A DNA stretch of 49,038 bases, taken from the NCBI GenBank assembly GCA_016841045.1, contig JAENZX010000026.1, forward strand, positions 1 to 49,038, given 5' to 3'. The notes under the pieces were generated by a model. That model did no database searches. It had not been told where the DNA came from and saw only the letters and a list, made by a program, of their open reading frames with translations. Numbering within the stretch: position 1 is the stretch's first letter; every line of letters begins with the position of its first letter. Origin of the DNA: Thermincola carboxydiphila. Lineage in GTDB: Bacteria > Bacillota > Thermincolia > Thermincolales > UBA2595. The translations under genes and the position numbers were made by a program. This document shows positions 10,801 to 19,560 of the stretch, piece by piece.

Positions 10801-13078
10801 TGAAGGTAATAGTCCGGTTACTAAAAGGACGACCAAACTGATCCAGTAGTTGTGCTGTTATGATAGCTGGTGTTGATCCATCATCAGGTATTGAGGCACT
10901 AGAAGCGGTCAAAGTTAGATTTTGGGGGACCCTGGCAATAACACTCACATTGGTATTACCCGTGGCAGTACTTCCTAATTCACTACAGTTTGCAGTTATA
11001 GTAACAGTGCCTGCCTGATCGGACTTGAATTTAACTGATGCTCTGCCGTTTGAATCAGTAGTGACAGAACCGTCAATAGGTGTAAAACTTCCTGAATTTG
11101 TTGATTTTGTGAAGTTAACAGTGCGTCCACTCATAACATTTCCGAGCTGATCATACACTGTAGCTGTTATAGTTGCCTCAGTAAGATTATCATCGGGAAC
11201 TGATGATAGTGAACTGTTAATAATGATTGTCTTAGGAACCGGGGACTCTACTGTTAATGTATATGGATTTATATTTGTTAATCCTGTCCTCACAACTGTA
11301 CCAACAATGGTTGCTGTACCACCAGTATCTGATTTAAAATCGGCTGTCACCTGACCGTTGGTATCTGTCACCAAATTGTTGACAGTATTTGTTTCTGAGG
11401 AAGTAAATACGCCCAAATCTGTAGTGAGACTAATCTTTTCACCTGAAATAGGTATATTATCCTGGTCCTTCAGGGTAGCTGTAATGGTTGAAACAGTTTT
11501 GTTGTCACTTGGTATAACTGTATCTGAAGAGCTGAGGGTTAAAGTAGTCGGGGCGACAACTTTAACTGCGGAGGAACTGTTTACAGTTGGAGTTCTATAT
11601 ACAGTCCCTGTAATAGTATACGATGAACCCTCACTTGATTTAAATGTAACCTGTGCTGTACCATTTGACCTTGTTGTTGCACTGGCAGATGATAGCGTCC
11701 CTGTCTCGGGTGTTCTGGTAAAAGTAATAACTTCGCCATTCATGTCGTTACCTGATTGGTCTGTAAGGTGTGCGGTTACTATTACCAGGCTGGAATTATC
11801 GTTAGGTATAGAACTCTTATTCACAGATACCGCAAGTGTTTTTGGTTCCTGAACCACTACTGTTGTGGTTTTGGAAATACTTGTATCGGGGCTTTCGTAT
11901 GACCTTGCGGTAATATCATACTCAGCTCCAACATCTGACTTGAATAATGTTTGTGCTTCTCCTCTTGCATCTGTCATGTCAAATGAAGCACTCAGACTAC
12001 CAGATACAAGTACTTTATTAAATTCCACCTTAACTCCTGGTAAGACCTGCCCATTCTGGTCAAGGACTCGTGCTGTAATTTTTGCTATTGTACTATTATT
12101 ATTAGGAATTTTAGCCATAGAGCTGCTGACCGTAATTGAAGCCGGATACAAAACGTTAATATCAACGTAGTTAGATGCACTTCCAGAGGTAGCGGTTAAC
12201 CTAATAACCCCCCCTGTATCTGAAGTGAAATCAGTTATTGCTTTACCATTTATATCAGTATCAACACTGGCAGGAGAAAAAGTTCCCCAAATCTGGTCTT
12301 TAGTGAAGTTAACAGCCTGACCACTCATAACCTGTCCGTTTTGATCATATACTGTAGCCGTTACAGTTGCCGCAGTGATGGTGTTATTTGGTATGGAAGT
12401 TCTCGAAGTACTGATGCTAACAGCAGCAGGGGAGGCAGTATAATCAGCAGTAAGTACAATATCATCCCAATTGACTGACATTGCAGCTCCATCCTGATTA
12501 AGCGTCTTCCCGTCCGCATAAAGCCTTAACACATAATTATAATCAGGTAATAATCCCGAGATGTTGGAAATCTGATATTGAGTCCATGAATGCTCCGATG
12601 CACTGGAACTAATTGTCCCCCCGGCAACTTTTACAGTTTCTTCTGCGTTCATGATTTCCCACTCAAGATTTAAACTACTACCACTGGTATTTTGATAATA
12701 AAGAGACAGCGATATATCAGAGAGTGGACCCTTGGGTGTTGTAAATGCACGCTTAATACCTGCAGATGTATAAACTGCAGCACCTACAGTTTGAGTTTCA
12801 ATCATAGCTGACGTGCTTCCACCCGTAGTATGATTATTAACTGAACTGGATACATTCACTGTAGCATTATTAATCCCGTAAGCTGTCCAATTACCTCCGT
12901 CACCGCTTTCGAAGGTACTGTTGATTATATCAATAGTTACTGCTCCAGCTCCGGTTCCTTTCCAGATGACCCCTCCCAGAAAAACCAACAGCACTAATAA
13001 AGCCGCAACGGCCTTACGAGAGAAACGTCCAGGGAATCTGTTTAATTTTCCTGTACTGTACCTGGATTCCACATACAT
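7814..13078 (-). CDS. Giant Ig-repeat multiheme c-type cytochrome (15 CXXCH + 1 CXXXCH)
   Basis: A 1754-residue surface cytochrome, proposed as the outermost electron carrier of the locus. An N-terminal signal anchor (about residues 22-45) is followed by a beta-rich domain (about 48-212), then seven invasin/intimin-type Ig-like repeats (about 214-910) recognised by recurring IPN/DDN, TVYDQ-G and G-A-V-FKSD motifs. An SbsA-type Ig-like domain (about 915-1030) leads to a heme domain holding CAQCH, CFVCH, CVDCH, CLACH, CNKCH, CYKCH, CQSCH, CIKCH, CDRCH, CLRCH, CYDCH, CYKCH, CTDCH, CFNCH and CVSCH. The last residues carry CTTTCH, an unusual CXXXCH that could be a sixteenth site. Many hemes are followed by PHG or PH, as in paired-CXXCH cytochromes. 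ATG at 13078 has GAGGT upstream. It is the last gene of the cytochrome run, 29 bases after an NHL gene. Inference: the Ig stalk spans the wall/S-layer and displays the hemes outside. Confidence 0.93.
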   Translation of the reverse strand: MYVESRYSTGKLNRFPGRFSRKAVAALLVLLVFLGGVIWKGTGAGAVTIDIINSTFESGDGGNWTAYGINNATVNVSSSVNNHTTGGSTSAMIETQTVGAAVYTSAGIKRAFTTPKGPLSDISLSLYYQNTSGSSLNLEWEIMNAEETVKVAGGTISSSASEHSWTQYQISNISGLLPDYNYVLRLYADGKTLNQDGAAMSVNWDDIVLTADYTASPAAVSISTSRTSIPNNTITAATVTATVYDQNGQVMSGQAVNFTKDQIWGTFSPASVDTDINGKAITDFTSDTGGVIRLTATSGSASNYVDINVLYPASITVSSSMAKIPNNNSTIAKITARVLDQNGQVLPGVKVEFNKVLVSGSLSASFDMTDARGEAQTLFKSDVGAEYDITARSYESPDTSISKTTTVVVQEPKTLAVSVNKSSIPNDNSSLVIVTAHLTDQSGNDMNGEVITFTRTPETGTLSSASATTRSNGTAQVTFKSSEGSSYTITGTVYRTPTVNSSSAVKVVAPTTLTLSSSDTVIPSDNKTVSTITATLKDQDNIPISGEKISLTTDLGVFTSSETNTVNNLVTDTNGQVTADFKSDTGGTATIVGTVVRTGLTNINPYTLTVESPVPKTIIINSSLSSVPDDNLTEATITATVYDQLGNVMSGRTVNFTKSTNSGSFTPIDGSVTTDSNGRASVKFKSDQAGTVTITANCSELGSTATGNTNVSVIARVPQNLTLTASSASIPDDGSTPAIITAQLLDQFGRPFSNRTITFSKDKPWGTIDSTKVVTDSFGEAVVNFKSSISGEIKITANSGEESAQQVITVIKRTGASLTLTATSPEIISETLQESIITAQLKDQFGQPLAGEQVNFSAAVGKLTAATAITDASGNASVTLKSSATGTSVVTGTVDEVLPVMGVVMVEFRSTDYTSPYLESVEPTSKQVFYLKFSENIEFDPDPPTGWTLKKYVGEAVYDVPYETPVILSGDRRVVRITLQGDNMDTGNQYPNPVRYEISISGVTDIAGNIINPPNTVRSFDAFSPHGKYASYPVPAGNSARICAQCHSSHKAVGNKLLTGSSIKKVCFVCHGSTGMSSYKVESEFYRSETGGYSTSMHKALDSDSPGYDDMTCVDCHNPHGVRRSGSNDILPKLLKAKDAEGNTYTSADGNRFCLACHGSSNVNPQYDYRFGSYWNDTLGDHSGGMTIVDDVYNSAHYDIRSSALNPLSQTNITCNKCHERHGSAASGLIDNSVAGFTSERLCYKCHDTNLNSLNNVDIKQKFEAAGGTTSKHNITEPETIGLSCQSCHEPHSTAARSFADSGADLPSDISDPSNTRKNWNKSSGSISEFCIKCHDTDSNVTVTQTRSISELVPFTVKLPDVDFANGTGWNKTTYTNSIHYTRGIDCDRCHDPHGSDYKRLTLYQEDSTGEPAATSGVCLRCHGGGAAPSGKDIYTNQLDAEFRHTTLSVTGKHSDTEDYSNMTVENRHAECYDCHDPHTVKASGSSQTDNLGRVSGVRFSQEPWSSWSSSSATLAIMETNNSSRQAYLCYKCHSKFSYNTTPPVTPSSTGSWQGVFNQTDVAKEFNPANPARHVVEGNSQMPSFTVDQNTYDYGKFIPGWKADSSMKCTDCHGPSAGSANGPHGSGKSFILKDSWDNTTGEASTSDHLCFNCHDYNFYTGSDVGSFDVRSQFSTEGDYNLHGGSHQGKACVSCHGAVPHGWSKSDSDGGGLSLFTTADPQPYRDGVLIDETAETENTPGNWAKTTCTTTCHTE

Positions 13079-13107
13079 AAATATTACCTCAATCCGATAT
13101 TAGAATT

Positions 13108-14013
13108 TTATTTCAAATTCCACACCTGAATCTTGTTATTACCCTGATCGGTGATGTAAAGGTTATCTTCACCATCAACGAACAGTCCGACAGGAAACTG
13201 TAATTCAGTTCCTAACTCATTTTCCTGGCCAATGCGCTCGATGTTATTCCCTTTACTGTCAAAGACTCTGATAATACTTGATAGAGTATCTGAAACATAA
13301 ATCCGGCCTCTATCATCGACAGCAAGTCCTTTAGCTGAACTTAAAGGTAAGTCAGGCCCACCATCGAAGATATTCAAAAGTTCACCATTTTTACCGAGCA
13401 GTTTAACATTATAATTTCCGGAATCAGCTACCCAGACCGTTCCGTCAGGATTTACCCATATACCCTGAGGAGCATCCAGTTCAACATTTCGGGGTTTTAT
13501 CGCTTTCAGCAGTTTTCCCTGCTCTGTAAATATCAGTATCTGCTTTCCGGCAAGATCACTGACATAAACTTCCCTGTCTGGTGTCACAAATACCCCTGCA
13601 GGTTTAAAATTACCGCCGCTGTGCCAACTTCTCCTGAACTTTCCTTTAAGGGAATACTCCAGAAGAGCCCCTGCTTCGATATCAGCTACAAGCAGACTGT
13701 CCTTACCTATAAGACCTAAACCATATGGATAATTAAGCGGCTTTTCTGATTTCGGTCCACCAATTTCTGTTATGAACTTGCCGTTACTGTTTAATATTAC
13801 GATCCGGTGATTACCTGAATCAGCCACGACAATGCGCCCTTTATGATCAGTTACGGCAAGAGAAGGTTCTTTGAACCGGTTCTTCTGGCCTCCGTCAAAC
13901 ATATGTAAAGGCTTTGGCCCTTCAACGGTGTCACCGGATAATAGACCAAAATATACAGCAGAGGCGGCAGCTCCAACGATGATTATGATAAGCAGAATAT
14001 GTTTTACCTTCAC
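13108..14013 (-). CDS. Membrane-anchored NHL-repeat beta-propeller protein (copy 4)
   Basis: A 301-residue protein with an N-terminal signal anchor (residues 5-27) and about five to six NHL repeats, seen as repeating blades of the form VADSGNHRIVILN, VWVADSGNYNVKLL and LYITDQGNNKIQVW. NHL repeats build a six-bladed propeller used for protein-protein contacts; no catalytic motif is visible. The GTG start follows AAGGGG. It sits between a hexaheme cytochrome gene (25 bases upstream) and the giant Ig-cytochrome gene, and is shorter than the other three NHL copies here, mainly at the N-terminus. It has no TPR partner of its own. Inferred role: extracytoplasmic scaffold docking the Ig-cytochrome to the membrane-side chain. 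Confidence 0.88.
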   Translation of the reverse strand: MKVKHILLIIIIVGAAASAVYFGLLSGDTVEGPKPLHMFDGGQKNRFKEPSLAVTDHKGRIVVADSGNHRIVILNSNGKFITEIGGPKSEKPLNYPYGLGLIGKDSLLVADIEAGALLEYSLKGKFRRSWHSGGNFKPAGVFVTPDREVYVSDLAGKQILIFTEQGKLLKAIKPRNVELDAPQGIWVNPDGTVWVADSGNYNVKLLGKNGELLNIFDGGPDLPLSSAKGLAVDDRGRIYVSDTLSSIIRVFDSKGNNIERIGQENELGTELQFPVGLFVDGEDNLYITDQGNNKIQVWNLK

Positions 14014-14038
14014 TCTGTTACCCCTTTATTCACCACTA

Positions 14039-15289
14039 TTACTTTTTGTGGCATGATTCACATACGCCATAATTGTCAAGTCTCAATAAATTTTTACCGG
14101 CATTTTCGCTTCCTGAAACAACGAAGCTCTTCCTGGTACCATGTGCAAAATGACATGTCTCACATACAACAGCGGTACGTTTATCACCTGTTTTACTTTC
14201 ACCCTCTGCGTAATATTGAAGAGGCAGATTGTCCCCAGGAGCAGGGTAAAGGTCTTTTAGCGGTGACGAGGAAAACACCGAATAAACACTGGTGCCGACA
14301 CTTACGGGATGCCTTTTATAAACGTCATATTCGCCTCCCGCTTGCACCGAGTTTCCTTTATCATAATCAAGGTGGCAGGCAGTACAAAACTCAGTACCGC
14401 CTTCCACAAAACTGACTTCCTCACCCTTCGAAAAATCCGTTACGACAGCATAGGCAGCAAAATGCACTGTCTTTTCACGCCATTTAGTATTCGAAGGATA
14501 AAGATTTTTCCTGATAAGCCGGTAATTGTCGTTAGTACCCCCATGTGCCGTATGACAGGAAATACACGTAAAAGTCAGCACTTTAGATGGGTCAGGGTCG
14601 CTTCCCGGTACATTTACAGTTGTATTAAACTTGTCGTTTACATCATGAGCAGAAGTACCAACCCCAACTCCGATAGGTCCCCCCGGAGAACTAACCCATT
14701 TATTCAGCGGACCCATATAAACCATCCCTATTTCAACGTCATATTTGCTTTGGGAATTACTGTTTGAATGACATAACATACATAAATCATAATAAGTTGA
14801 TTGTTTTAATAACTGTCCTTTTAATGAAGTATGAGTACTATGGCAAGTACCACACATGGTAGTGTCCGGAGTAAAATTACCGTGAGCATAATCATTTTGC
14901 TTACGCCCGGGATTAACCGGGTTGTTAAAGTCAGAAGGATATGACCTTACAACAGTAACCTCAGAACCATTGGAAATTTTAAAGTAATAGTTTTTATATT
15001 TAGTCAAAGTAACTACCGCATAATTATCAATGGTATTTTGATTAAACCTTTCAAAGCCGGTATTCATCCAATTAAGATCACTACCGCCGGAATTCATCTC
15101 ATGGGCCCAATTAAAATCATAGTGATTGGTATCATCCCAATAAACTGAAGCCACAACAGAGCCTTCTCCCTCATAATAACGGAAATAAACAGAAGGTCCT
15201 TCAGCCGACGCATTTACTGCAGCGTAAATAAGAATAACGATAGAAACCATCAGCATTAAAAGGTACTTTATTCTGATTGTAAAAGTCAT
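14039..15289 (-). CDS. Secreted hexaheme c-type cytochrome with Fn3-like N-domain (cassette 3)
   Basis: About 416 residues with a signal peptide (hydrophobic residues 8-26, cleavage near ASA), a beta-sandwich domain resembling fibronectin type III (about 30-130), and six hemes: CGTCH, CMLCH, CISCH, CTACH, CETCH and a C-terminal CESCHKK. It is a clear paralog of the cytochrome at 17226-18500: both share the HGNF...MCG-CHS-H entry, QSKYDVE-G after heme 2, CHTAHGG or CHVSHGG with GGTNDNYRL at heme 3, and the final CHKK. A start at 15289 is preferred because GGGGTGG lies about 8 bases upstream; an in-frame GTG at 15301 overlaps that ribosome site. Probably an electron-transfer protein in the wall zone; the direct partner is unknown. 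Confidence 0.9.
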   Translation of the reverse strand: MTFTIRIKYLLMLMVSIVILIYAAVNASAEGPSVYFRYYEGEGSVVASVYWDDTNHYDFNWAHEMNSGGSDLNWMNTGFERFNQNTIDNYAVVTLTKYKNYYFKISNGSEVTVVRSYPSDFNNPVNPGRKQNDYAHGNFTPDTTMCGTCHSTHTSLKGQLLKQSTYYDLCMLCHSNSNSQSKYDVEIGMVYMGPLNKWVSSPGGPIGVGVGTSAHDVNDKFNTTVNVPGSDPDPSKVLTFTCISCHTAHGGTNDNYRLIRKNLYPSNTKWREKTVHFAAYAVVTDFSKGEEVSFVEGGTEFCTACHLDYDKGNSVQAGGEYDVYKRHPVSVGTSVYSVFSSSPLKDLYPAPGDNLPLQYYAEGESKTGDKRTAVVCETCHFAHGTRKSFVVSGSENAGKNLLRLDNYGVCESCHKK

Positions 15290-15316
15290 AAATATCACCA
15301 CCCCGGACCCCCGGAA

Positions 15317-16369
15317 TTAATACCCCCAGACCTGGACCCTGTCATTCCCCCAGTCGGCGATATATATCTTACCGGTGCTGTCAACAAAAATCCCATTTGG
15401 ATAAAGAAATTCTCCATCCTTAAAACCCTGCTGCCCAAGACTGAATAAATACTCTCCGTTTTTGTCGAACACTCTAACAGAGCAGCTTAATGTATCAACG
15501 ACATAGAGCCTTCCGTGTTTATCAGCAGCTAGTCCCCTAATCATAGTAAACCGGCTGCCTGGCTTCCATGTTTCAATGAGATCGTAACTATCATCCTCTT
15601 TAGCCAGGTCAAAAACCCTAACCGCAATCTTTCCAGAATCCGCTACATACAACTTATTATTCTGTTCATCTACCGTTAACCCGTGTGGATACTGAATCCC
15701 TTTGATTTTTCGAATTAGTTTCTTGTTTTTGTCAAGTATTATCACCTGGTGACCAGACAAGTCTCCGATATAGATTCTGCCAAGGCTGTCCACAAATAAA
15801 GGCCCTGGTTTTCCTAAACCAATTTTATTTGATTCTCCAACAACAGTTTGTATAAACTGCCCTGTCGATGAAAATTCCTGAATACGTAAATTACCTGTTT
15901 CAGCTACCAGGATGTTGCCATTGGGCAATATTCCAATTCCGTATGGGAAGAAAAGCTGCCCCTTAGCACTTCCTGCCCCCCCAAAAGAATTAATAGCTTT
16001 TCCTGTATCTGACACCACCTCAATGGTGTGAAGGCTGTTATTACTAACATAAACTTTCCCGGTCCTGGCAGCCAAGGATATCGGGCGCGAAAACCTGCCT
16101 TTCCCTTCATAAATGCTGTAAAGAATATGAGGGGGCGTGGTCAGGGGAACCAATTCATCGTCTGCCATAAGCTGTTTACCGCGCTGATAAAGGAACCCAA
16201 ACATCAGTGCGGTTATAGCAATACCAAGAAGCAGCAGAGCCAAGGCTGTCTTAATACGCATTGTTTTGGGGCGTTTAGGTCTATAATTATCATCTCTTTG
16301 GGTTCTACGGTATTTAGCGTGTTTGGCTCTGAACGATCCCCGCAAATCGAGGATTTTTGGAGTCTGCAT
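15317..16369 (-). CDS. Membrane-anchored NHL-repeat beta-propeller protein (cassette 3)
   Basis: About 350 residues. A basic N-terminus (RTQRDD, RPKRPK) precedes one transmembrane anchor (TALALLLLGIAITALMFGFL), followed by a propeller of five to six NHL blades such as ILVAETGNLRIQEF, LYVADSGKIAVRVF and IYIADWGNDRVQVWGY. It shares the entry motif P-ILYSIYEGKGRFSRP with the copies at 18533 and 21627. ATG at 16369 is chosen because GGAAGGTGG lies 11 bases upstream; an in-frame GTG at 16384 overlaps that site. The stop is only 27 bases from the hexaheme gene, which fits co-translation. It has no cysteines in heme motifs, so it is a structural or docking partner rather than a carrier. Confidence 0.9.
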   Translation of the reverse strand: MQTPKILDLRGSFRAKHAKYRRTQRDDNYRPKRPKTMRIKTALALLLLGIAITALMFGFLYQRGKQLMADDELVPLTTPPHILYSIYEGKGRFSRPISLAARTGKVYVSNNSLHTIEVVSDTGKAINSFGGAGSAKGQLFFPYGIGILPNGNILVAETGNLRIQEFSSTGQFIQTVVGESNKIGLGKPGPLFVDSLGRIYIGDLSGHQVIILDKNKKLIRKIKGIQYPHGLTVDEQNNKLYVADSGKIAVRVFDLAKEDDSYDLIETWKPGSRFTMIRGLAADKHGRLYVVDTLSCSVRVFDKNGEYLFSLGQQGFKDGEFLYPNGIFVDSTGKIYIADWGNDRVQVWGY

Positions 16370-16416
16370 CAGTAGATACACCACCTTCCGCAGGCTTAGG
16401 TCAAAAGCTGCAAATA

Positions 16417-17175
16417 TTACTTTTTATGTGCCTTCTTTATTAGCGATGTGAGAGCCCTGTCTGCCTCAATGTATCCACTATTTATTTCAAGCGCCTTTTC
16501 ATAAGACTGAATTGCTGATTTTGTTTTTTTAAGTTTTTCATAAGTCTGCCCAAGAAAATAATAGACTACTGGGTTACCTGGGTCTCTATCCGACGCTATG
16601 GTCAGGTTCCTTAGAGCCAGGTCGTAATTTCCAACAGCCAGATAATTTTGTCCAAGATAAAGATAGGCAATTCTTGTTTCAAGACCCTGATTCTCTTTCA
16701 CGTATTCACTGAGTAATACAATAGATTCGTTTGTTTCTTTCCTCTCACTGAGAATTACTCCCAAAATAAACTTAGCATTATTGTTATGAGAATCTTTGAG
16801 CAAGATATTTCTTAACTGATTAACTGCTTTCTTGGTGTCCCCATTCAGGTAATTAGTCATCGCTATTTCTACCTGAACATCCTTTGCACCGGGATGTTCT
16901 TTTAGAATCTGTTTGAGGCCGCCTATCTTATTTTCATAATAGCTTTTGTTTTCAATCCAAAACCACTCTTTCCCTATATAGAACCCTGCCACATTCAGCA
17001 GAAATATAAATATGCCAATGACGGCCAGCGTCTTATTACGGTTTATTCGCTTATCAAGATTTAATCTTTCAAAATTTGATTCTTCACGACTTACTTTTTC
17101 AGGTTTTTTTCGTCTTTTAAAATTTATTTCAACTTTATATTCCAACACTGAGTTTATACGCTCAACGATGCCCAT
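16417..17175 (-). CDS. Membrane-anchored TPR protein (cassette 3)
   Basis: A 252-residue protein with a charged cytoplasmic N-tail of about 48 residues, one transmembrane helix (LAVIGIFIFLLNVAGFYIG) and three to four TPR units outside, for example PVVYYFLGQTYEKLKKTKSA and YLGQNYLAVGNYDLALRNL. TPR proteins bind partner proteins; NrfG/CcmI-type TPR proteins hold apocytochromes during heme attachment, which makes a cytochrome-assembly role attractive but unproven. It opens the third TPR-NHL-hexaheme cassette, 50 bases after the previous hexaheme gene, with AAGGAG upstream of the ATG. Confidence 0.88.
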   Translation of the reverse strand: MGIVERINSVLEYKVEINFKRRKKPEKVSREESNFERLNLDKRINRNKTLAVIGIFIFLLNVAGFYIGKEWFWIENKSYYENKIGGLKQILKEHPGAKDVQVEIAMTNYLNGDTKKAVNQLRNILLKDSHNNNAKFILGVILSERKETNESIVLLSEYVKENQGLETRIAYLYLGQNYLAVGNYDLALRNLTIASDRDPGNPVVYYFLGQTYEKLKKTKSAIQSYEKALEINSGYIEADRALTSLIKKAHKK

Positions 17176-17225
17176 GTGCTCTCCTTCCGGTCTTAACCAT
17201 TATGTCCGTCAAACACTGATAAGGT

Positions 17226-18500
17226 TTATTTTTTATGACACGACTGGCAGGTACCGTAATTATCAAGCCGTAGAATATACTTGTTTTCTCCACTTTCGAC
17301 ATTAAATTGTTTGGTTGTACCATGAGCAAAATGGCAGGTTGAACAGACTACCGAGGTCCGTTTGTCAGTAAGTCCTTCCTTTGCTTCCAAAGCATTATAC
17401 TGCAAAGGCAAAAGACCCCAACTGCTGGGACTAAAATCTTTGGAGCCATCAGACCCAAAAATTGAGTAAACAGAACTCCCCACAGTAGTCGGGTGACGGT
17501 AAACTGCTTCACTGGTTGTCAGCCGTGAATCCCGCCCAGTTTCTCGGGCATTCCCGTCATCATAATTCAGGTGGCAGGAAGAACAGAATTCTGTGTTTCC
17601 CTTAACCATATATAACTGTTCACCGGAAACTGCTGTGGGTGTAATAGCATAAGCCTCAAAATCAATATTTATCGTCTTAAGACTCTCGGTTCTGGCATCG
17701 TCAATATAAATGTTTTTACGGAGCAGGCGGTAATTGTCATTAGTTCCGCCATGACTGACATGGCAGGATAAACATGTCAAGCTTAGAGTTTTGGAAGGGT
17801 CGCTCCCCGGAATAACTGTAGGTCCCCACCCTGGACTGCTGTCATCAGAATCATGCTTTGATGTTACTCCGTCAACAAAAGGTCCAGCCAGCGATGGAAC
17901 TGTAGCCCCACCAGCAACGGTTACCCTCCCCCCCTCTACATCATACTTACTTTGAGTAGAAGCTGTTCCGTGACACAGTTTACAGAGTTGGTAGTAGGTT
18001 GCCTGCTGAATAAGTTGCTCTTTTAGTGAGGCATGGTTACTGTGGCAGTAGCCACACATAGCAGTATTACTGTTAAAATTACCATGGCCGTACTCGTTAG
18101 TTTTGCGAGCGTTACCGGTATCAACCGGAAACACCCTTACTTCAGATACTGCCTGTATTGAACCGTCATCATGGACTACCCGGAAATAGTAGTTTTTAAA
18201 TTTAGTCAAACCTGTTTTAGTAACTGTTTTTTTCCCGGTAGCTGTCGTAATAGCACTGTCTATATTGTTATAATCGAGACCTGAACCATCACTAAGCATA
18301 CTATCAGACCAGTCTGCGTGGTAAACTCCACTGCCATAATCATCCCAGGTAAGGGTAACATCCACACTCCCGGCAGTCTCATTAGAGTAAGAAACAGATA
18401 CCGAAGGGGCTTTTACAGTGGCATAGACAGAATTAACAGCCACCAGTATCGTGAGGAAAACAAATATTAAGATGGCTATATACTTCTTCATACGCCTCAC
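17226..18500 (-). CDS. Secreted hexaheme c-type cytochrome with Fn3-like N-domain (cassette 2)
   Basis: About 424 residues: signal peptide (KKYIAILIFVFLTILVAV), Fn3-like domain, then six hemes CGYCH, CKLCH, CLSCH, CSSCH, CSTCH and CQSCHKK. Strong paralog of the cassette 3 cytochrome along its whole length, suggesting recent tandem duplication. The start is not certain: a GTG at 18500 has GAGAG seven bases upstream, an ATG at 18491 has GGTGAGG only three bases away, and the frame stays open to 18545, which would overlap the NHL stop at 18533. All options give the same mature protein. Predicted to be exported and to carry electrons outside the membrane. Confidence 0.9.
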   Translation of the reverse strand: MRRMKKYIAILIFVFLTILVAVNSVYATVKAPSVSVSYSNETAGSVDVTLTWDDYGSGVYHADWSDSMLSDGSGLDYNNIDSAITTATGKKTVTKTGLTKFKNYYFRVVHDDGSIQAVSEVRVFPVDTGNARKTNEYGHGNFNSNTAMCGYCHSNHASLKEQLIQQATYYQLCKLCHGTASTQSKYDVEGGRVTVAGGATVPSLAGPFVDGVTSKHDSDDSSPGWGPTVIPGSDPSKTLSLTCLSCHVSHGGTNDNYRLLRKNIYIDDARTESLKTINIDFEAYAITPTAVSGEQLYMVKGNTEFCSSCHLNYDDGNARETGRDSRLTTSEAVYRHPTTVGSSVYSIFGSDGSKDFSPSSWGLLPLQYNALEAKEGLTDKRTSVVCSTCHFAHGTTKQFNVESGENKYILRLDNYGTCQSCHKK

Positions 18501-18532
18501 CGCCGTTCTCTCAACCACAAAGAGTCTACAAT

Positions 18533-19522
18533 CTAGTATCCCCACACCTGAATCCTGTTGTTTCCCCAGTCAGTTATATAAATCTTTTCTTTACCATCGA
18601 TAAAAATTCCGCTGGGATAAACGAATCTGCCGTTTTCCAGTCCGTATGAACCAAAACTGAAAAGATATTTTCGTTCCTTATCAAATACGCGTATTTGACT
18701 GGAAATGGTATCAGGTATAAAAACTTCTCCCCTTGAGTTTACAGCAATACCCCGAACCATAGAAAATGGACGGTCTGAGCCCCATTTGTCAATTGCCGTA
18801 ATCTCCTTACCTGTATCATCAAAAAGCACTATACGGTTACGTCCACCTTCTGTCACCCATACCTGTCCTTTTTCATTGGCTGTAATACCGTGAGGATACT
18901 GTACACCTGTAAAGCTCCCCAGTTTAGTGCCTGTTTCAGTTATAACCAGGACCTTATGGGTAATCAGATCACCAACGTAAATTCTGCCCTTCAAATCTTT
19001 ATAAAGAGGGCCTGGTTTTTGCAACCCCAGTTTTTCATTTTCCCTATCGGCAAGGACTTTTATAAAACGTCCATCTGAAGTGAATACCTGAATACGTCCA
19101 TTCCCTGACTCTGCAACCAGAATGTTTCCTTGACTATCCTCAGTTATACCGTAAGGAAATGACATTTTTCCAGGTGCAACCCCATAACCTCCAAAGGAAA
19201 AAGCAAAAGAACCAGTAGGATTAAAAACTTCAACCGTATGGCCTTCGGTATTTGCAATATAAATTAGTCCTTTTTCAGTGACATATATTGCCATAGGAGC
19301 TTTTAATAAACTTTCCTTTGAACCATAAATGTTAAATAAAAATCTCGGCTTCTTGTTTAAAGCAAAACTTAAAGTTCCTACCGGGCCTTCGCCAAGTTTT
19401 TGGTATCGAAAATAAAATAGAAACCCAGCTGCAATCATAAGGATTATTAGGATAATCAGTATCAGGTTCATAACAGAAATTGTTTTCTCTTGTCGTCTGT
19501 CTGCAGTATAATATCTATTCAT
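18533..19522 (-). CDS. Membrane-anchored NHL-repeat beta-propeller protein (cassette 2)
   Basis: A 329-residue protein with one N-terminal transmembrane helix (LILIILIILMIAAGFLFYF) and about six NHL blades, including ILVAESGNGRIQVF, VWVTEGGRNRIVLF and IYITDWGNNRIQVWGY. It is the closest match to the cassette 3 copy; the phrases RGLAAD/RGIAVN, FSLGQQG/FSFGSYG and YPNGIF/YPSGIF occur at equal places. ATG at 19522 has AAGGTGG ten bases upstream. It follows the TPR gene by 38 bases and touches the downstream hexaheme frame. No enzyme motif is seen; a scaffold or docking function is inferred. Confidence 0.9.
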   Translation of the reverse strand: MNRYYTADRRQEKTISVMNLILIILIILMIAAGFLFYFRYQKLGEGPVGTLSFALNKKPRFLFNIYGSKESLLKAPMAIYVTEKGLIYIANTEGHTVEVFNPTGSFAFSFGGYGVAPGKMSFPYGITEDSQGNILVAESGNGRIQVFTSDGRFIKVLADRENEKLGLQKPGPLYKDLKGRIYVGDLITHKVLVITETGTKLGSFTGVQYPHGITANEKGQVWVTEGGRNRIVLFDDTGKEITAIDKWGSDRPFSMVRGIAVNSRGEVFIPDTISSQIRVFDKERKYLFSFGSYGLENGRFVYPSGIFIDGKEKIYITDWGNNRIQVWGY

Positions 19523-19560
19523 TGAAACGGCACACCACCTTTTGCCGGTTTCAGAGTTTT

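Noticed and set aside
11358-11852. A 164-residue plus-strand frame inside the Ig repeats
   Set aside because: Antisense shadow of repetitive Thr/Val codons in the Ig region; no ribosome site or domain.
14309-14767. A 152-residue plus-strand frame
   Set aside because: Antisense shadow of the hexaheme gene at 14039-15289.
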